A stretch of DNA of 64,000 bases, from the NCBI RefSeq assembly GCF_900291465.1, contig NZ_LT985808.1:2351762-2415761 (forward strand). The letters are read 5' to 3'. Within the stretch, counting starts at the first letter, position 1; each line of letters opens with the position of its first letter. The notes beneath the pieces were generated by a model, which saw only the letters and a list, made by a program, of their open reading frames with translations, was not told the origin of the DNA and did no database searches. This DNA is from Bacteroides sp. Marseille-P3684. GTDB lineage: Bacteria > Bacteroidota > Bacteroidia > Bacteroidales > Bacteroidaceae. The position numbers and the translations under genes were made by a program. This document shows positions 8,313 through 16,651 of the stretch, one piece after another.

Positions 8313-9554
8313 ATGAATGACATCAATACAGAACTTATCCTAATTCGTATTACCGGATTGGATAGACCTGGTTTAACTGCCTCTATGACTGAGATATTAG
8401 CTCGATATGATGTAACAATTCTAGATATTGGACAAGCAGATATACACAGTACCTTGTCGTTAGGTATTCTCTTTAAGACACGTGAAGATCAATCGGGCAA
8501 TATCATGAAGGAGTTACTCTTTGAGGCCTCAAATTTAGGTGTTAACATTCGTTTCTATCCGATTTCAACCGAAGAATACGAGAATTGGGTAAGCCTGCAA
8601 GGGAAGAACCGCTATATATTGACATTATTGGGCCGTAAACTTACTGCCCGGCAAATCGGAGCTGTCACTCGCATTTTGGCAAATCAAGGACTGAATATTG
8701 ATGCCATCAAGCGTTTGACCGGCCGTATACCACTCGATGAGAAGGCAGCCAGCACGAGAGCTTGTATCGAATTCTCAGTTCGTGGAACTCCGAATAACAG
8801 AGCACAGATGCAAGAAGATCTCATGAAACTGTCGCGCGACCTGGAAATGGACTTTTCTTTTCAGTTGGATGACATGTACCGACGTATGCGCCGCCTGATT
8901 TGCTTTGATATGGATTCAACGCTTATCAAGACAGAAGTTATCGATGAACTGGCAGATCGTGCAGGAGTCGGAAAGGAGGTTCGGGAAATAACCGAACGAG
9001 CCATGCGGGGTGAAATTGATTTTAACGAGAGCTTCCGTGAACGTGTTGCACTGTTGAAGGGGCTTGATGAATCCGTCATGCAGGACATTGCCGAGCATCT
9101 GCCTATTACGGAAGGAGTGGAACGTCTGATGTATGTTCTTAAACGCTATGGATATAAGATTGCAATTCTTTCCGGAGGATTTACCTATTTTGGCAATTAC
9201 CTGAAAAACAAGTTTGGCATTGATTATGTCTATGCAAACGAGCTGGAAATTGTGGATGGCAAACTGACAGGACGGTATGTAGGAGAAATTGTGGATGGGC
9301 GTCGTAAGGCTGAACTGTTACGTCTGATAGCACAAGTGGAAAATGTAGATATACGACAGACGATTGCTGTAGGCGACGGTGCCAATGACCTTCCGATGAT
9401 TTCGCTAGCCGGTTTGGGTATCGCCTTCCATGCCAAGCCCAAGGTGGTTGCTACTGCCCAACAGTCAATCAATACCATAGGCTTGGACGGTGTCCTATAT
9501 TTCCTTGGGTTTAAGGACTCCTACTTGGATGAACGTGGAAAAAGACTTTCTTGA
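8313..9554 (+). CDS. serB: Phosphoserine phosphatase with N-terminal ACT domains
   Basis: Hydrolyses O-phosphoserine to serine, the last step of serine biosynthesis, in the cytoplasm. The N-terminal 170 residues form tandem ACT-like regulatory domains (LILIRITGLDRPGLTASMTE and YILTLLGRKLTARQIGAVTR). The HAD phosphatase domain follows, with the nucleophile motif FDMDSTLIKTE, the SGGFTYFGNYL region of motif II and the GDGANDLPMISLAGLGIAFH motif. The 413-residue length fits the long SerB form. It starts behind a TAnnTTTG promoter, and the helicase gene begins 49 bases downstream on the same strand. Confidence 0.95.
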   Translation: MNDINTELILIRITGLDRPGLTASMTEILARYDVTILDIGQADIHSTLSLGILFKTREDQSGNIMKELLFEASNLGVNIRFYPISTEEYENWVSLQGKNRYILTLLGRKLTARQIGAVTRILANQGLNIDAIKRLTGRIPLDEKAASTRACIEFSVRGTPNNRAQMQEDLMKLSRDLEMDFSFQLDDMYRRMRRLICFDMDSTLIKTEVIDELADRAGVGKEVREITERAMRGEIDFNESFRERVALLKGLDESVMQDIAEHLPITEGVERLMYVLKRYGYKIAILSGGFTYFGNYLKNKFGIDYVYANELEIVDGKLTGRYVGEIVDGRRKAELLRLIAQVENVDIRQTIAVGDGANDLPMISLAGLGIAFHAKPKVVATAQQSINTIGLDGVLYFLGFKDSYLDERGKRLS

Positions 9555-9603
9555 TCACATTATAATAAACACATTCTAAAAACTTTTAATCAGAAAATAA
9601 TCT

Positions 9604-10923
9604 ATGAACTTTTCCGACCTAGACCTAGAGGATTGCATTCTGGATGCGCTGGATTCGATGAATTTCCGCGAATGCACCCCGGTTCAAGAACATACAATTC
9701 CCATTCTATTGGAAGGGAAAGATCTGATAGGTGTTGCTCAGACAGGTACTGGAAAAACGGCAGCCTATCTCCTGCCCGTGCTGAATCAGTTAAGTCGGGG
9801 TACTTATAAAGAGGATGCCATCAATTGTGTGATTATGGCTCCAACCCGTGAATTGGCCCAGCAAATTGATCAGCAGATTGAAGGGTTTTCCTACTTTATG
9901 CCGGTTTCCAGTGTTGCCATTTACGGAGGAAATGATGGAATACGCTATGAGCAGGAAAAAAGAGGGTTAGCCTTGGGAGCCGATATTATCATCGCAACTC
10001 CTGGACGCCTTATCAGTCACTTGAACTTGGGAAATGTCGATCTCTCTGAGGTTTCTTTCTTCATTCTCGATGAAGCCGACCGCATGCTTGATATGGGATT
10101 TTATGATGACATCATGCAGATTGTCAATCGCTTGCCTAAGGAACGACAAACGATTATGTTCTCTGCAACCATGCCTAACAAGATTCAGCAGCTGGCACAG
10201 ACCATACTCCATGATTCCGTAGAGGTGAAACTTGCTGTGTCAAAACCTGCCGAAAAGATTATACAGACCGCATACATTTGCTATGAACGGCAGAAATTAG
10301 GTATCATCCAATCATTGTTTGCCACAACCAAGCCGGAACGGGTTATTATCTTTGCTTCATCCAAACTTAAGGTGAAAGATGTCACCCGGGCACTACAACG
10401 CATGAAACTGAATGTCGGAGAGATGCACTCTGATTTGGATCAGAAACAGCGTGATCATATCATGCATGAATTCAAGAACGGGCGTATTGACATATTGGTT
10501 GCCACTGACATTGTAGCGCGAGGTATTGATATTGATGATATCCGTTTGGTGATTAACTATGATGTACCTCATGACTGCGAGGATTATGTACATAGAATCG
10601 GACGTACGGCTCGTGCCAATCATGACGGATGCGCCATCACATTTGTGAGTGAAAAGGAGCAAACGAACTTCAAAGCGATCGAAGACTTCCTGGAGAAAGA
10701 TATTTACAAGCTACCTCTTCCATCCGAATTAGGTGAGGCGCCGGAATACAAGCCCATAACTGGACATGGTGGCAGAAAAGGCGCACATGGACGTAGACGG
10801 AATGATAAAGCACCCAAGAAGGGTTGTGTAGAAGAAAAACCTGCAGGGAAAAAGAACGGCAATTCCCGTCGAGGGCATTCCTCTCGCAAGCGTAAGCAAC
10901 AATCTTCACAAAAGCAGTCATAA
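9604..10923 (+). CDS. DEAD-box ATP-dependent RNA helicase (RhlE-like)
   Basis: A 439-residue DEAD-box RNA helicase that remodels RNA with ATP, typically in ribosome assembly or RNA decay. Ordered motifs: Q motif (FRECTPVQEHTIPILLEGKD), Walker A AQTGTGKT, APTRELAQQ, TPGRL, the DEAD box in ILDEADRMLDMGFYDD, SAT, VATDIVARGIDI and HRIGRTAR. After about residue 370 a basic Lys/Arg/Ser-rich tail (GRRRNDKAPKKG, SRRGHSSRKRKQQ) is the likely RNA-binding extension common in RhlE-like proteins. It lies 49 bases after serB and ends at a bidirectional terminator. Confidence 0.93.
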   Translation: MNFSDLDLEDCILDALDSMNFRECTPVQEHTIPILLEGKDLIGVAQTGTGKTAAYLLPVLNQLSRGTYKEDAINCVIMAPTRELAQQIDQQIEGFSYFMPVSSVAIYGGNDGIRYEQEKRGLALGADIIIATPGRLISHLNLGNVDLSEVSFFILDEADRMLDMGFYDDIMQIVNRLPKERQTIMFSATMPNKIQQLAQTILHDSVEVKLAVSKPAEKIIQTAYICYERQKLGIIQSLFATTKPERVIIFASSKLKVKDVTRALQRMKLNVGEMHSDLDQKQRDHIMHEFKNGRIDILVATDIVARGIDIDDIRLVINYDVPHDCEDYVHRIGRTARANHDGCAITFVSEKEQTNFKAIEDFLEKDIYKLPLPSELGEAPEYKPITGHGGRKGAHGRRRNDKAPKKGCVEEKPAGKKNGNSRRGHSSRKRKQQSSQKQS

Positions 10924-10929
10924 AAATAG

Positions 10930-10975
10930 GCCCCTTGAAAACAGGAGGAAACAATATCTCCAGCTCTCAAGGGGC
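10930..10975. terminator. Bidirectional terminator between helicase and DUF4738 genes
   Basis: Perfect 9-bp GC-rich arms, 10930-10938 (gccccttga) and 10967-10975 (tcaaggggc), with tttatttta on the plus side and a T-rich stretch on the minus side (complement of taaaaatagg). The flanking genes converge here. Confidence 0.85.
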
Positions 10976-10997
10976 TTTATTTTATTCATGGAGCAGT

Positions 10998-11810
10998 TTA
11001 CATCTCATTGTGAAGTGACATCTCCCCTTCTGGAGATATCTGAATATAAACCTGGTAGCAACTGGTCTCGTCAGGAATACATAGAGAAGCTTCATACCAA
11101 AATCCTCGGCTATCCACTCCAATAAAGTCCATATCGCCCAATACTGCATTCTGCAAAAATTTGGCGTCAACTAATGCCTCAAAGTCTTTTTTGGTAAAAT
11201 CTTTGGCATAAAGTGACTTTTTCCCTTCATACACACAGATGTGAATGACATTGTCATAAAAGGCTTGTTCTATTTTTATTCCATTCTCATTATAAGATGT
11301 TTTGACGACACGCATGGTCGAAGGATTAATATATACATAACCTCGATAGCGATGGCGATCAAACATTACCACGGAATCCTTTTGAACCACACTGTCGTAA
11401 AGAGCGATAGGCTCACGGAGAACATTTAAAAATTCCAACGAATCCAATTCATACTCGGAACGATGGAGCTTGATGAGTTCACCTGTAATGGAATGATACC
11501 AGAATTTGTTGCTATCCAGCTGCATAATCCTATAAGAAACCGTATCGGTCCCACATATCATCAGTTGTCCATTGAGCACTTTAAAATAAAGCGGTTGTGA
11601 CTCTCTTCCTGGATAATAGAGCGAATCACCCTCAGCACGAAACTGGACAACATCTCCACTATCGTCAGCCCAAATACCTTGCAGTGATTTTTTTGCGACA
11701 GTGTCTTCAACCACAATGGCTGTCTCAGCCGGTTCCATCAGGCGATGACAGGCGCATAGACTTCCAAGAGCCGCTCCAAGAACACATCCGACTTGTATCA
11801 ACTTATTCAT
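10998..11810 (-). CDS. DUF4738-type lipoprotein
   Basis: A 270-residue protein with an N-terminal signal (MNKLIQVGCVLGAALGSLCAC) that fits a lipoprotein, although the lipobox (LCAC or GSLC) is not ideal. The mature part starts with KSLQGIWADDSGDVVQFRAEGDSLYY, then a lipocalin-like run of strands (PLYFKVLNGQLMICGTDTV), and ends GMKLLY-like strands with YQVYIQISPEGEMSL. It resembles the DUF4738 family of Bacteroidales; its function is unknown. A slightly longer start at 11822 is possible. It now lies directly behind the promoter and 5' part of a broken rfbC gene, whose remnant overlaps its start, so it is probably transcribed from the rfbC promoter. Confidence 0.7.
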   Translation of the reverse strand: MNKLIQVGCVLGAALGSLCACHRLMEPAETAIVVEDTVAKKSLQGIWADDSGDVVQFRAEGDSLYYPGRESQPLYFKVLNGQLMICGTDTVSYRIMQLDSNKFWYHSITGELIKLHRSEYELDSLEFLNVLREPIALYDSVVQKDSVVMFDRHRYRGYVYINPSTMRVVKTSYNENGIKIEQAFYDNVIHICVYEGKKSLYAKDFTKKDFEALVDAKFLQNAVLGDMDFIGVDSRGFWYEASLCIPDETSCYQVYIQISPEGEMSLHNEM

Positions 11811-12006
11811 ATCCTTCAGCATTGCGTAGCCAAACGGCTTTCAGATCCTTTTTTGACGATTCATGTTCTTGTATAAAATCTATTGCTCCTATATGTTGTC
11901 CAAAATCGGTACGTTTGAAAGCTTCAACAAAATAGCCTCTTGAGTCTGTGAACACACGCGGCTCAATCAGGTATACTCCTTCTATATTTGTAGGAATGTA
12001 ATTCAT
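11803..12006 (-). pseudogene. rfbC: dTDP-4-dehydrorhamnose 3,5-epimerase, 5' remnant
   Basis: Only 67 codons remain of a gene that normally encodes about 180 residues. The fragment reads like the RmlC N-terminus: GVYLIEPRVFTDSRGYFVEA, then FGQHIGAIDFIQEHESSK, where intact enzymes continue to the conserved GLRGLHF catalytic part. After ESSK the frame runs through unrelated residues to a stop that overlaps the start of the DUF4738 gene. The rest of the epimerase is absent from this region, so a deletion joined the 5' end of rfbC to the next gene. A TAnnTTTG promoter still precedes it. Confidence 0.75.
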
Positions 12007-12026
12007 TGCTTTTGTTTTTTATCACA

Positions 12027-12034
12027 CAAAAGTA
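12027..12034 (-). promoter_or_regulatory. Bacteroidota -7 element of the rfbC remnant / DUF4738 unit
   Basis: TACTTTTG (complement of caaaagta) matches TAnnTTTG, 20 bases before the remnant's ATG. It is now the nearest promoter-like element for the downstream lipoprotein gene. Confidence 0.5.
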
Positions 12035-12113
12035 CATAAAACTCGTCAGGTAATAACACTCTTATTAAAGAAAATTAATCTCCGGTGCATACCCCGTTTT
12101 TCAAAGGAAAAGG

Positions 12114-12121
12114 CTACATTT
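12114..12121 (+). promoter_or_regulatory. -7 element almost abutting the HU-CCDC81/SPOR start
   Basis: tacatttg matches TAnnTTTG and ends only 5 bases before the ATG at 12127. If used, transcription would begin at or next to the start codon, giving a leaderless or nearly leaderless mRNA. Confidence 0.55.
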
Positions 12122-12126
12122 GCAGT

Positions 12127-13245
12127 ATGAAAGTATTGTTATTACATATTGAGAGGCTGTTGGCAGACAACGAATGTGTTATCATACCGGATTTAGGTGG
12201 CTTTATTACCTATTATACACCGGCACAGCACATTGACAGCGAAAACCGTTTCCTTCCCCCCTATCGTACCATCGGTTTCAATCCTTTGTTACGCATGAAT
12301 GATGGACTGCTTATCCAATCTTACATGCAAACCTACGAAGTCAGTTATCCGGTTGCACACCAGATGGTGGAAAGTGCCGTGAATGAACTGTGCGAGGTCC
12401 TGTATAAAGAAGGTGAAGTACAGATTGGACGACTGGGAAGATTGTCTGTCAATATTGACAATACAATCCACTTTAAGCCGGCGGAAGAGCATGTTGAATC
12501 CATGAGTCTCTATGGATGGGGTGCTTTTGAAATGAGTGAGTTAAAAGACTTACGCAGTAAAAAGGTGGAAATGGAACCGATGCTTCCGCAGCATATTGAC
12601 AGCAACAGAAAGAGCAATACACTAGTTATCAATATTAACCGCACGTGGCTAAATAATGCGGTAGCGATTGCAGCAGCCGTCATTCTTTTCTTCTTTCTTT
12701 CCACTCCGGTAGATAATACTTATGTGGAAGCAGAAAGTTATGCTTCGCTGGGTAATCGCGAATGGTTTGACCAGTTGCGTTCTCGTTCACTTACCACTAC
12801 CCTATTGGCTGCGCCACAAACTCCTGTTCCGCAAAAAGAGAAGAAAACGAAAACAACGCACCCGACAATTCATGAAGAGAAAATCGAATTGGTAAGCAAA
12901 TCGGTTGAAAAGACGAAGCCTAGTGCAACAAAAACAGTTGCCGAGAAGAAACCTGTTACGTCTGAAAAAAAGCAAAATGCGATTGCAGCCAAAAGCGAGA
13001 AAGTGCACGCAAGAAAACTTTACCACATCATTGTGGCAAGTGTAGGCAATCGGGCTGATGCGGAAAAGACCGTGAAAGACTTGGCGGCCAAAGGTTATCC
13101 GGGAGCAACGATCATAGAACGTGACGGTCGTGTACGCATTGCACTGATGTCAGGAACGGATAAGGAAACGTTGAATAACCGTATGCTCCAACTGAGAAAG
13201 AATGACATGTTTAAAGGTGCGTGGATGCTTACAACGCGAAACTAA
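12127..13245 (+). CDS. HU-CCDC81 and SPOR domain protein
   Basis: A 372-residue membrane protein with a Bacteroidota-specific architecture. The N-terminus (MKVLLLHIERLLADNECVII, PDLGGFITYYTPA) and the following part up to about residue 130 look like the paired HU-like CCDC81 domains. A transmembrane segment is near residues 177-196 (NAVAIAAAVILFFFLSTPV). A Lys/Thr/Glu-rich linker follows. The C-terminal 75 residues (KLYHIIVASVGNRADAEKTV to the end) form a SPOR peptidoglycan-binding domain. This suggests a link from a cytoplasmic DNA- or protein-binding module to the cell wall, for example in division; that role is inferred. The frame extends upstream, but the ATG at 12127 starts the conserved domain. 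The FHA gene follows after 14 bases. Confidence 0.85.
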   Translation: MKVLLLHIERLLADNECVIIPDLGGFITYYTPAQHIDSENRFLPPYRTIGFNPLLRMNDGLLIQSYMQTYEVSYPVAHQMVESAVNELCEVLYKEGEVQIGRLGRLSVNIDNTIHFKPAEEHVESMSLYGWGAFEMSELKDLRSKKVEMEPMLPQHIDSNRKSNTLVININRTWLNNAVAIAAAVILFFFLSTPVDNTYVEAESYASLGNREWFDQLRSRSLTTTLLAAPQTPVPQKEKKTKTTHPTIHEEKIELVSKSVEKTKPSATKTVAEKKPVTSEKKQNAIAAKSEKVHARKLYHIIVASVGNRADAEKTVKDLAAKGYPGATIIERDGRVRIALMSGTDKETLNNRMLQLRKNDMFKGAWMLTTRN

Positions 13246-13259
13246 CCTACAGAGTAAAG

Positions 13260-13790
13260 ATGAAAAGAGTACGTTGCCCGAAGTGTGATCACTACATTAT
13301 TTTCGATGAGACCAAGTATGAAGAGGGACAATCGCTTGTATTTATTTGTGATGAATGCAAGAAACAGTTCAGTATTCGTATTGGAGCATCTAAACTTAAT
13401 GCCATCCGGAAAGAAGAAAAGATTGATGAACAAGAAAATAAAGACAGCTTCGGAAGTATTGTAGTTGTCGAAAATGCATTTGCTTACAAACAAGTGCTAC
13501 CATTGAAGGAAGGTGACAATGTAATCGGTAGACGCAATAAAGGCATGAATATTGAGGTGCCTATTGAAACGAATGATCCTAATATGGACCGGAAGCATTG
13601 CACAATCAATGTCAAACGGAATAAACAGGGAAAACTTCTCTATACCTTGCGTGACAATGGAAGCCTGTGTGGAACATTCGTCATGAATGAGTTGGTCGGA
13701 GATCGTGAACAGGTGCGTATTGAGGACGGAGCTATTCTGACTTTGGGAGCCACCACTGTGATCTTACGTGCCGCTGAAGAAAGACAATAA
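13260..13790 (+). CDS. Zinc-ribbon and FHA domain protein
   Basis: A 176-residue protein. The N-terminus has a two-knuckle zinc ribbon (RVRCPKCDHYIIF and FICDECKKQFSIR, CxxC pairs about 25 residues apart), followed by a charged linker rich in Glu/Lys. The C-terminal 100 residues form an FHA domain with NVIGRRNKG, MDRKHCTINV and LRDNGSLCGTFVMNE, where the Arg, Ser/Lys-His and Asn positions that bind phosphothreonine are recognisable. FHA domains read phosphothreonine marks. It begins 14 bases after the HU-CCDC81/SPOR gene and is probably co-transcribed and functionally linked. An in-frame earlier start overlaps that gene and is not preferred. Confidence 0.85.
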   Translation: MKRVRCPKCDHYIIFDETKYEEGQSLVFICDECKKQFSIRIGASKLNAIRKEEKIDEQENKDSFGSIVVVENAFAYKQVLPLKEGDNVIGRRNKGMNIEVPIETNDPNMDRKHCTINVKRNKQGKLLYTLRDNGSLCGTFVMNELVGDREQVRIEDGAILTLGATTVILRAAEERQ

Positions 13791-13843
13791 TCTCGGTAAG
13801 CTTATATTTTCAATCGGATATAACCTATCTAATCAATACGAAC

Positions 13844-14650
13844 ATGGCATACAGACTTCTGGTTCTTGATCTTGACGGAACATTAACAAACAGCCGAAAA
13901 GAAATTACTCCTCATACCTTGGAAACATTAATTCATGCACAGGAAAGAGGAATTAAAATAGTTCTGGCCTCAGGACGTCCGACTTATGGAGTGGCACCGG
14001 TAGCTGATAAACTGCGTTTAACTGATTTCGGCGGATACATTCTATCGTATAATGGTGGAGAAATCATGGATTGGAAAAGCAAAGAAATGCTTTATGAAAA
14101 TGTACTCGAACCGGAAGTCCTTCCTTATTTATACGAATGCGCCCAAAAGAATAACTTTGCCATTGTGACTTATCATAATGAATTCGTCATTACTGAATAT
14201 CCTGATGACGAATACGTACAAAAGGAGGCCTTGTTGAATGTCATGCAGCTGAAAAAAGTGGACCATTTTCTTGATGCCATACAATTCCCTGTTGTAAAGT
14301 GCATGATTGTCGGTGATCCGGCACGTTTGGTTCGTTTAGAAAAAGAAATGTTTGATTATTTGAAAGACCGGATGGGAGTTTTCCGTTCTGAACCCTATTT
14401 TCTGGAACTTGTTCCTAAAGGAATCGACAAGGCTCAGTCGCTTGCGGTCTTGCTTAAAAGGCTGGATATTGTTCCTGAGGAAGTGATTGCTTGTGGGGAC
14501 GGCTTCAATGATTTGCCTCTTATCAAGTATGCCGGACTAGGAGTTGCCATGGCCAATGCACAACCGGTGGTACGTGAACATGCCGATTATGTGACCCGGT
14601 CCAATGATGAGGATGGTGTCGCTCATGTGGTGGAAGAGTTTATTCTATGA
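13844..14650 (+). CDS. Cof-type HAD-superfamily hydrolase
   Basis: A 268-residue HAD phosphatase of the Cof/YidA type (C2B cap). Motif I LVLDLDGTLTNSRKEITP carries the nucleophilic Asp, VLASGRPTYG is motif II, the cap domain lies in the middle (YLYECAQKNNFAIVTYHN), and motif IV is VIACGDGFNDLPLIKYAGLG. These enzymes dephosphorylate sugar phosphates, nucleotides or cofactors such as FMN and PLP; the substrate cannot be assigned here. It starts 53 bases after the FHA gene. Downstream lies a terminator-like hairpin now occupied by an insertion sequence. Confidence 0.9.
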   Translation: MAYRLLVLDLDGTLTNSRKEITPHTLETLIHAQERGIKIVLASGRPTYGVAPVADKLRLTDFGGYILSYNGGEIMDWKSKEMLYENVLEPEVLPYLYECAQKNNFAIVTYHNEFVITEYPDDEYVQKEALLNVMQLKKVDHFLDAIQFPVVKCMIVGDPARLVRLEKEMFDYLKDRMGVFRSEPYFLELVPKGIDKAQSLAVLLKRLDIVPEEVIACGDGFNDLPLIKYAGLGVAMANAQPVVREHADYVTRSNDEDGVAHVVEEFIL

Positions 14651-14920
14651 AGCAGGAGTCATAGATACAAAACTGTTTCCCCCGAAATGTCATTTTGTCA
14701 AATTGTCAAATGAGGTCCTCTGAGGTGACTCCATTTTCGCACTCAGCCCGGTTGAAAGGAATCTTCTTTGCCATTTCATGTAATTCACAGATAACAGGAT
14801 GCTACTATATTGATAAAACTTGGCAGCAGTTGCTACGGGTATTCCTTGCATAAAGTATATTAGTGTACGAAATGCATGCCTTATGTAGGGATATTTAGTA
14901 AATGTCCCTATAAAATACAA
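14651..14920. other. Non-coding stretch between HAD gene and insertion sequence
   Basis: About 270 bases. An open frame on the minus strand exists here but has no recognisable protein features and extends into the IS end, so it is not called. A small palindrome (agggatatttagtaaatgtccct) lies near 14887-14909. Confidence 0.4.
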
Positions 14921-14966
14921 TGGCATATGAAGATGACAAAATATAATCACTTCATATGCCATTTTT
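14921..14966 (+). terminator. Strong hairpin with T-tract at the IS insertion point
   Basis: Perfect 12-bp arms, 14921-14932 (tggcatatgaag) and 14950-14961 (cttcatatgcca), followed by five to six T. The IS1634-like element begins exactly at the end of the T-tract, and the right arm plus the T-tract form most of its target duplication. It is an intrinsic terminator by structure; which gene it served before the insertions is unclear, the HAD gene being 270 bases upstream. Confidence 0.75.
14937..14965. repeat. Left target-site duplication of IS1634-like element
   Basis: 29 bases (caaaatataatcac... ending ccatttt) identical to 16652-16680 on the other side of the element. Long duplications of variable length are a known trait of IS1634 and IS1549. 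Confidence 0.85.
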
Positions 14967-16651
14967 CCTGACTTTGACAATGCGTCACCCTGCTTTATTT
15001 TTGTCTTGATCTAATGCCTCCAACAATGGTTTGATGGTCTCCTGCTGTGGTGTTGTGAATAAAGTCTCAGTATATACCGAGCCGTTGGGCAGCCTTATTC
15101 TGAGCGTCGTTATTGTCTTGGCGATTTCAAGAACCTTGTCAACGCTCATCTTCATGCCGACTTCTCTGATGACCCGTTCAAGTTCCTTATACATCTTGTA
15201 GGCTACAAAGCAGATGCAAATATGGGCCTCGATACGTTTCTCCGTAAAATGGAACATTGGACGCATCTCGAGCGTCCCTTTGCCAATACGGAAAGCCCTC
15301 TCAACCATCCAAAGGCCATGGTATTGTGATATGACCTCTTTCCCGGACAGGGTCGTATTCGTTATATACCCCTTCAGTCCATCCCAAAGACTGTCTTCTG
15401 CTATCTTTTCCTCATTGATACTTACGGTTATGTCCTTGCTGATATCGAGAAATTTGTTGTAGCCTCGCTTATTGACGTTGTCCTTGGTCAGAGTACCTTT
15501 CGCATAGGCCTTGCGGAGTCTATCGACGCCTTTGTTGCGGTTCCATGCGTTTTTCTTTGCCCGTGCATCTGAATAGCTCACAACCAGCCTCTGGCAATCA
15601 TTCTTGCAACATTCAATAATGTTCCCGACCGTCCTGTCAATTCCATGAATCCAGTCTTTAATCTTTTGAGACTCGTTTCGGATTCTCGCCCCGATAATAT
15701 ACCGGTAGCCGGCGGATTCCAGCAGCTCCACATTCTTTGTGTTCATAAGGCCCGAGTCGGCCACAACGATGAAGTCTGTCAGCTTGAAGCGCTGGACAAA
15801 GTCATCGATTACGGGAATCATTGTGCGCCCCTCGTACTGGCTGCCGTTGAAGATAGAGTAGGACATCGGGTAGCCGTCCTCGCTCACCAGCAGTCCGAGG
15901 ACTATCTGCGATTCTGCCATCTTGCCGTCCTTTGAGAAGCCTGCCTGACGAAGAACATCGTCCGGCTGTGGTGCGGACTCGAAGTAAAGTGTGGTCACAT
16001 CGTAGAAAACGACCCCAATCCGTCCGCCGAGAATCCTCATCGTGTGCTCTACGCTTATCCGCTGGACCTTCTCGCGCTGCGTATTATACAGCTTGTCCAT
16101 ATAGCGGTAGATGTTATGTAACCGAACGTCTTCGTCGAAGTAGGACTTCAGATACGACGCTGTGGCAACCTTGCTCTGCGGATGACAGACCCTTGCGATG
16201 ACGAGATGACGCAAAATGCTGTCCCCGATTACTCCAAAGCCAATTCTGTCGTATATGTGGCCGAGGATAACTTGTGGCGTGTTCTGGAGCGTCCTCTCGA
16301 TGCGCGCAATGGTATTTCTCGCTTCTTGGAGCGCCTGAGCACTCTCGTCAAAGTCAAGTGTCATCTGACCGGAATATTCGTCTATCCATTGACGCGCTTT
16401 GACCTCAAGGCGAACAATCTCGTCGGGGGCAGACGATACTCCAATTGTCTTAAGCTCCTTGAACTTGCCACTGCTCTTGTCTGCGATAACCACGCTCACA
16501 GTGCCGCTACGGTTCTTTTTCTTGCGTACAAACATGCCATAAAGGTACTCATTTTAGGTTTGCGTCACCCGCGTCACCATGAAGATTTTCTGGAACGGCT
16601 GATTTTAAAAATGTTACAATTGTTGAAATATCAAGCTGTCAAAGTCAGGAC
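14966..16651 (-). mobile_element. IS1634-like insertion sequence, copy 2 (complete, 1686 bp)
   Basis: Bounded by 14-bp terminal inverted repeats (tcctgactttgaca at 14966-14979 and its complement ending at 16651) and flanked by 29-bp direct repeats. It holds one transposase gene on the minus strand. The octamer gcgtcacc occurs once inside the 3' end (14982-14989) and twice at the 5' end (16562-16569 and 16571-16578), possibly as transposase-binding sites. Terminal repeats, duplication and an open transposase frame suggest a recent, intact insertion. It is inverted relative to copy 1 at the window start. Confidence 0.92.
14985..16535 (-). CDS. IS1634-family DDE transposase
   Basis: A 516-residue transposase, the usual size for IS1634/IS1549 enzymes of the IS4 superfamily. 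It has VVFYDVTTLYFES and FIVVADSGLMNTKNVELLES, which fit the first two catalytic acidic residues (DDE), RYIIGARIRNES after the second, and GLWMVERAFRIGKGTLEMRP with the E of the YREK-like region near the C-terminus. The N-terminus (MFVRKKKNRSGTVSVVIADK) is also typical. The frame is complete between the terminal repeats, so the element may be mobile. ATG at 16535 is the first methionine of the family-like N-terminus. Confidence 0.93.
   Translation of the reverse strand: MFVRKKKNRSGTVSVVIADKSSGKFKELKTIGVSSAPDEIVRLEVKARQWIDEYSGQMTLDFDESAQALQEARNTIARIERTLQNTPQVILGHIYDRIGFGVIGDSILRHLVIARVCHPQSKVATASYLKSYFDEDVRLHNIYRYMDKLYNTQREKVQRISVEHTMRILGGRIGVVFYDVTTLYFESAPQPDDVLRQAGFSKDGKMAESQIVLGLLVSEDGYPMSYSIFNGSQYEGRTMIPVIDDFVQRFKLTDFIVVADSGLMNTKNVELLESAGYRYIIGARIRNESQKIKDWIHGIDRTVGNIIECCKNDCQRLVVSYSDARAKKNAWNRNKGVDRLRKAYAKGTLTKDNVNKRGYNKFLDISKDITVSINEEKIAEDSLWDGLKGYITNTTLSGKEVISQYHGLWMVERAFRIGKGTLEMRPMFHFTEKRIEAHICICFVAYKMYKELERVIREVGMKMSVDKVLEIAKTITTLRIRLPNGSVYTETLFTTPQQETIKPLLEALDQDKNKAG

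Noticed and set aside
14690-14980. 96-codon frame on the minus strand beside the IS
   Set aside because: Begins inside the IS terminal repeat and has no protein-like features; chance frame.
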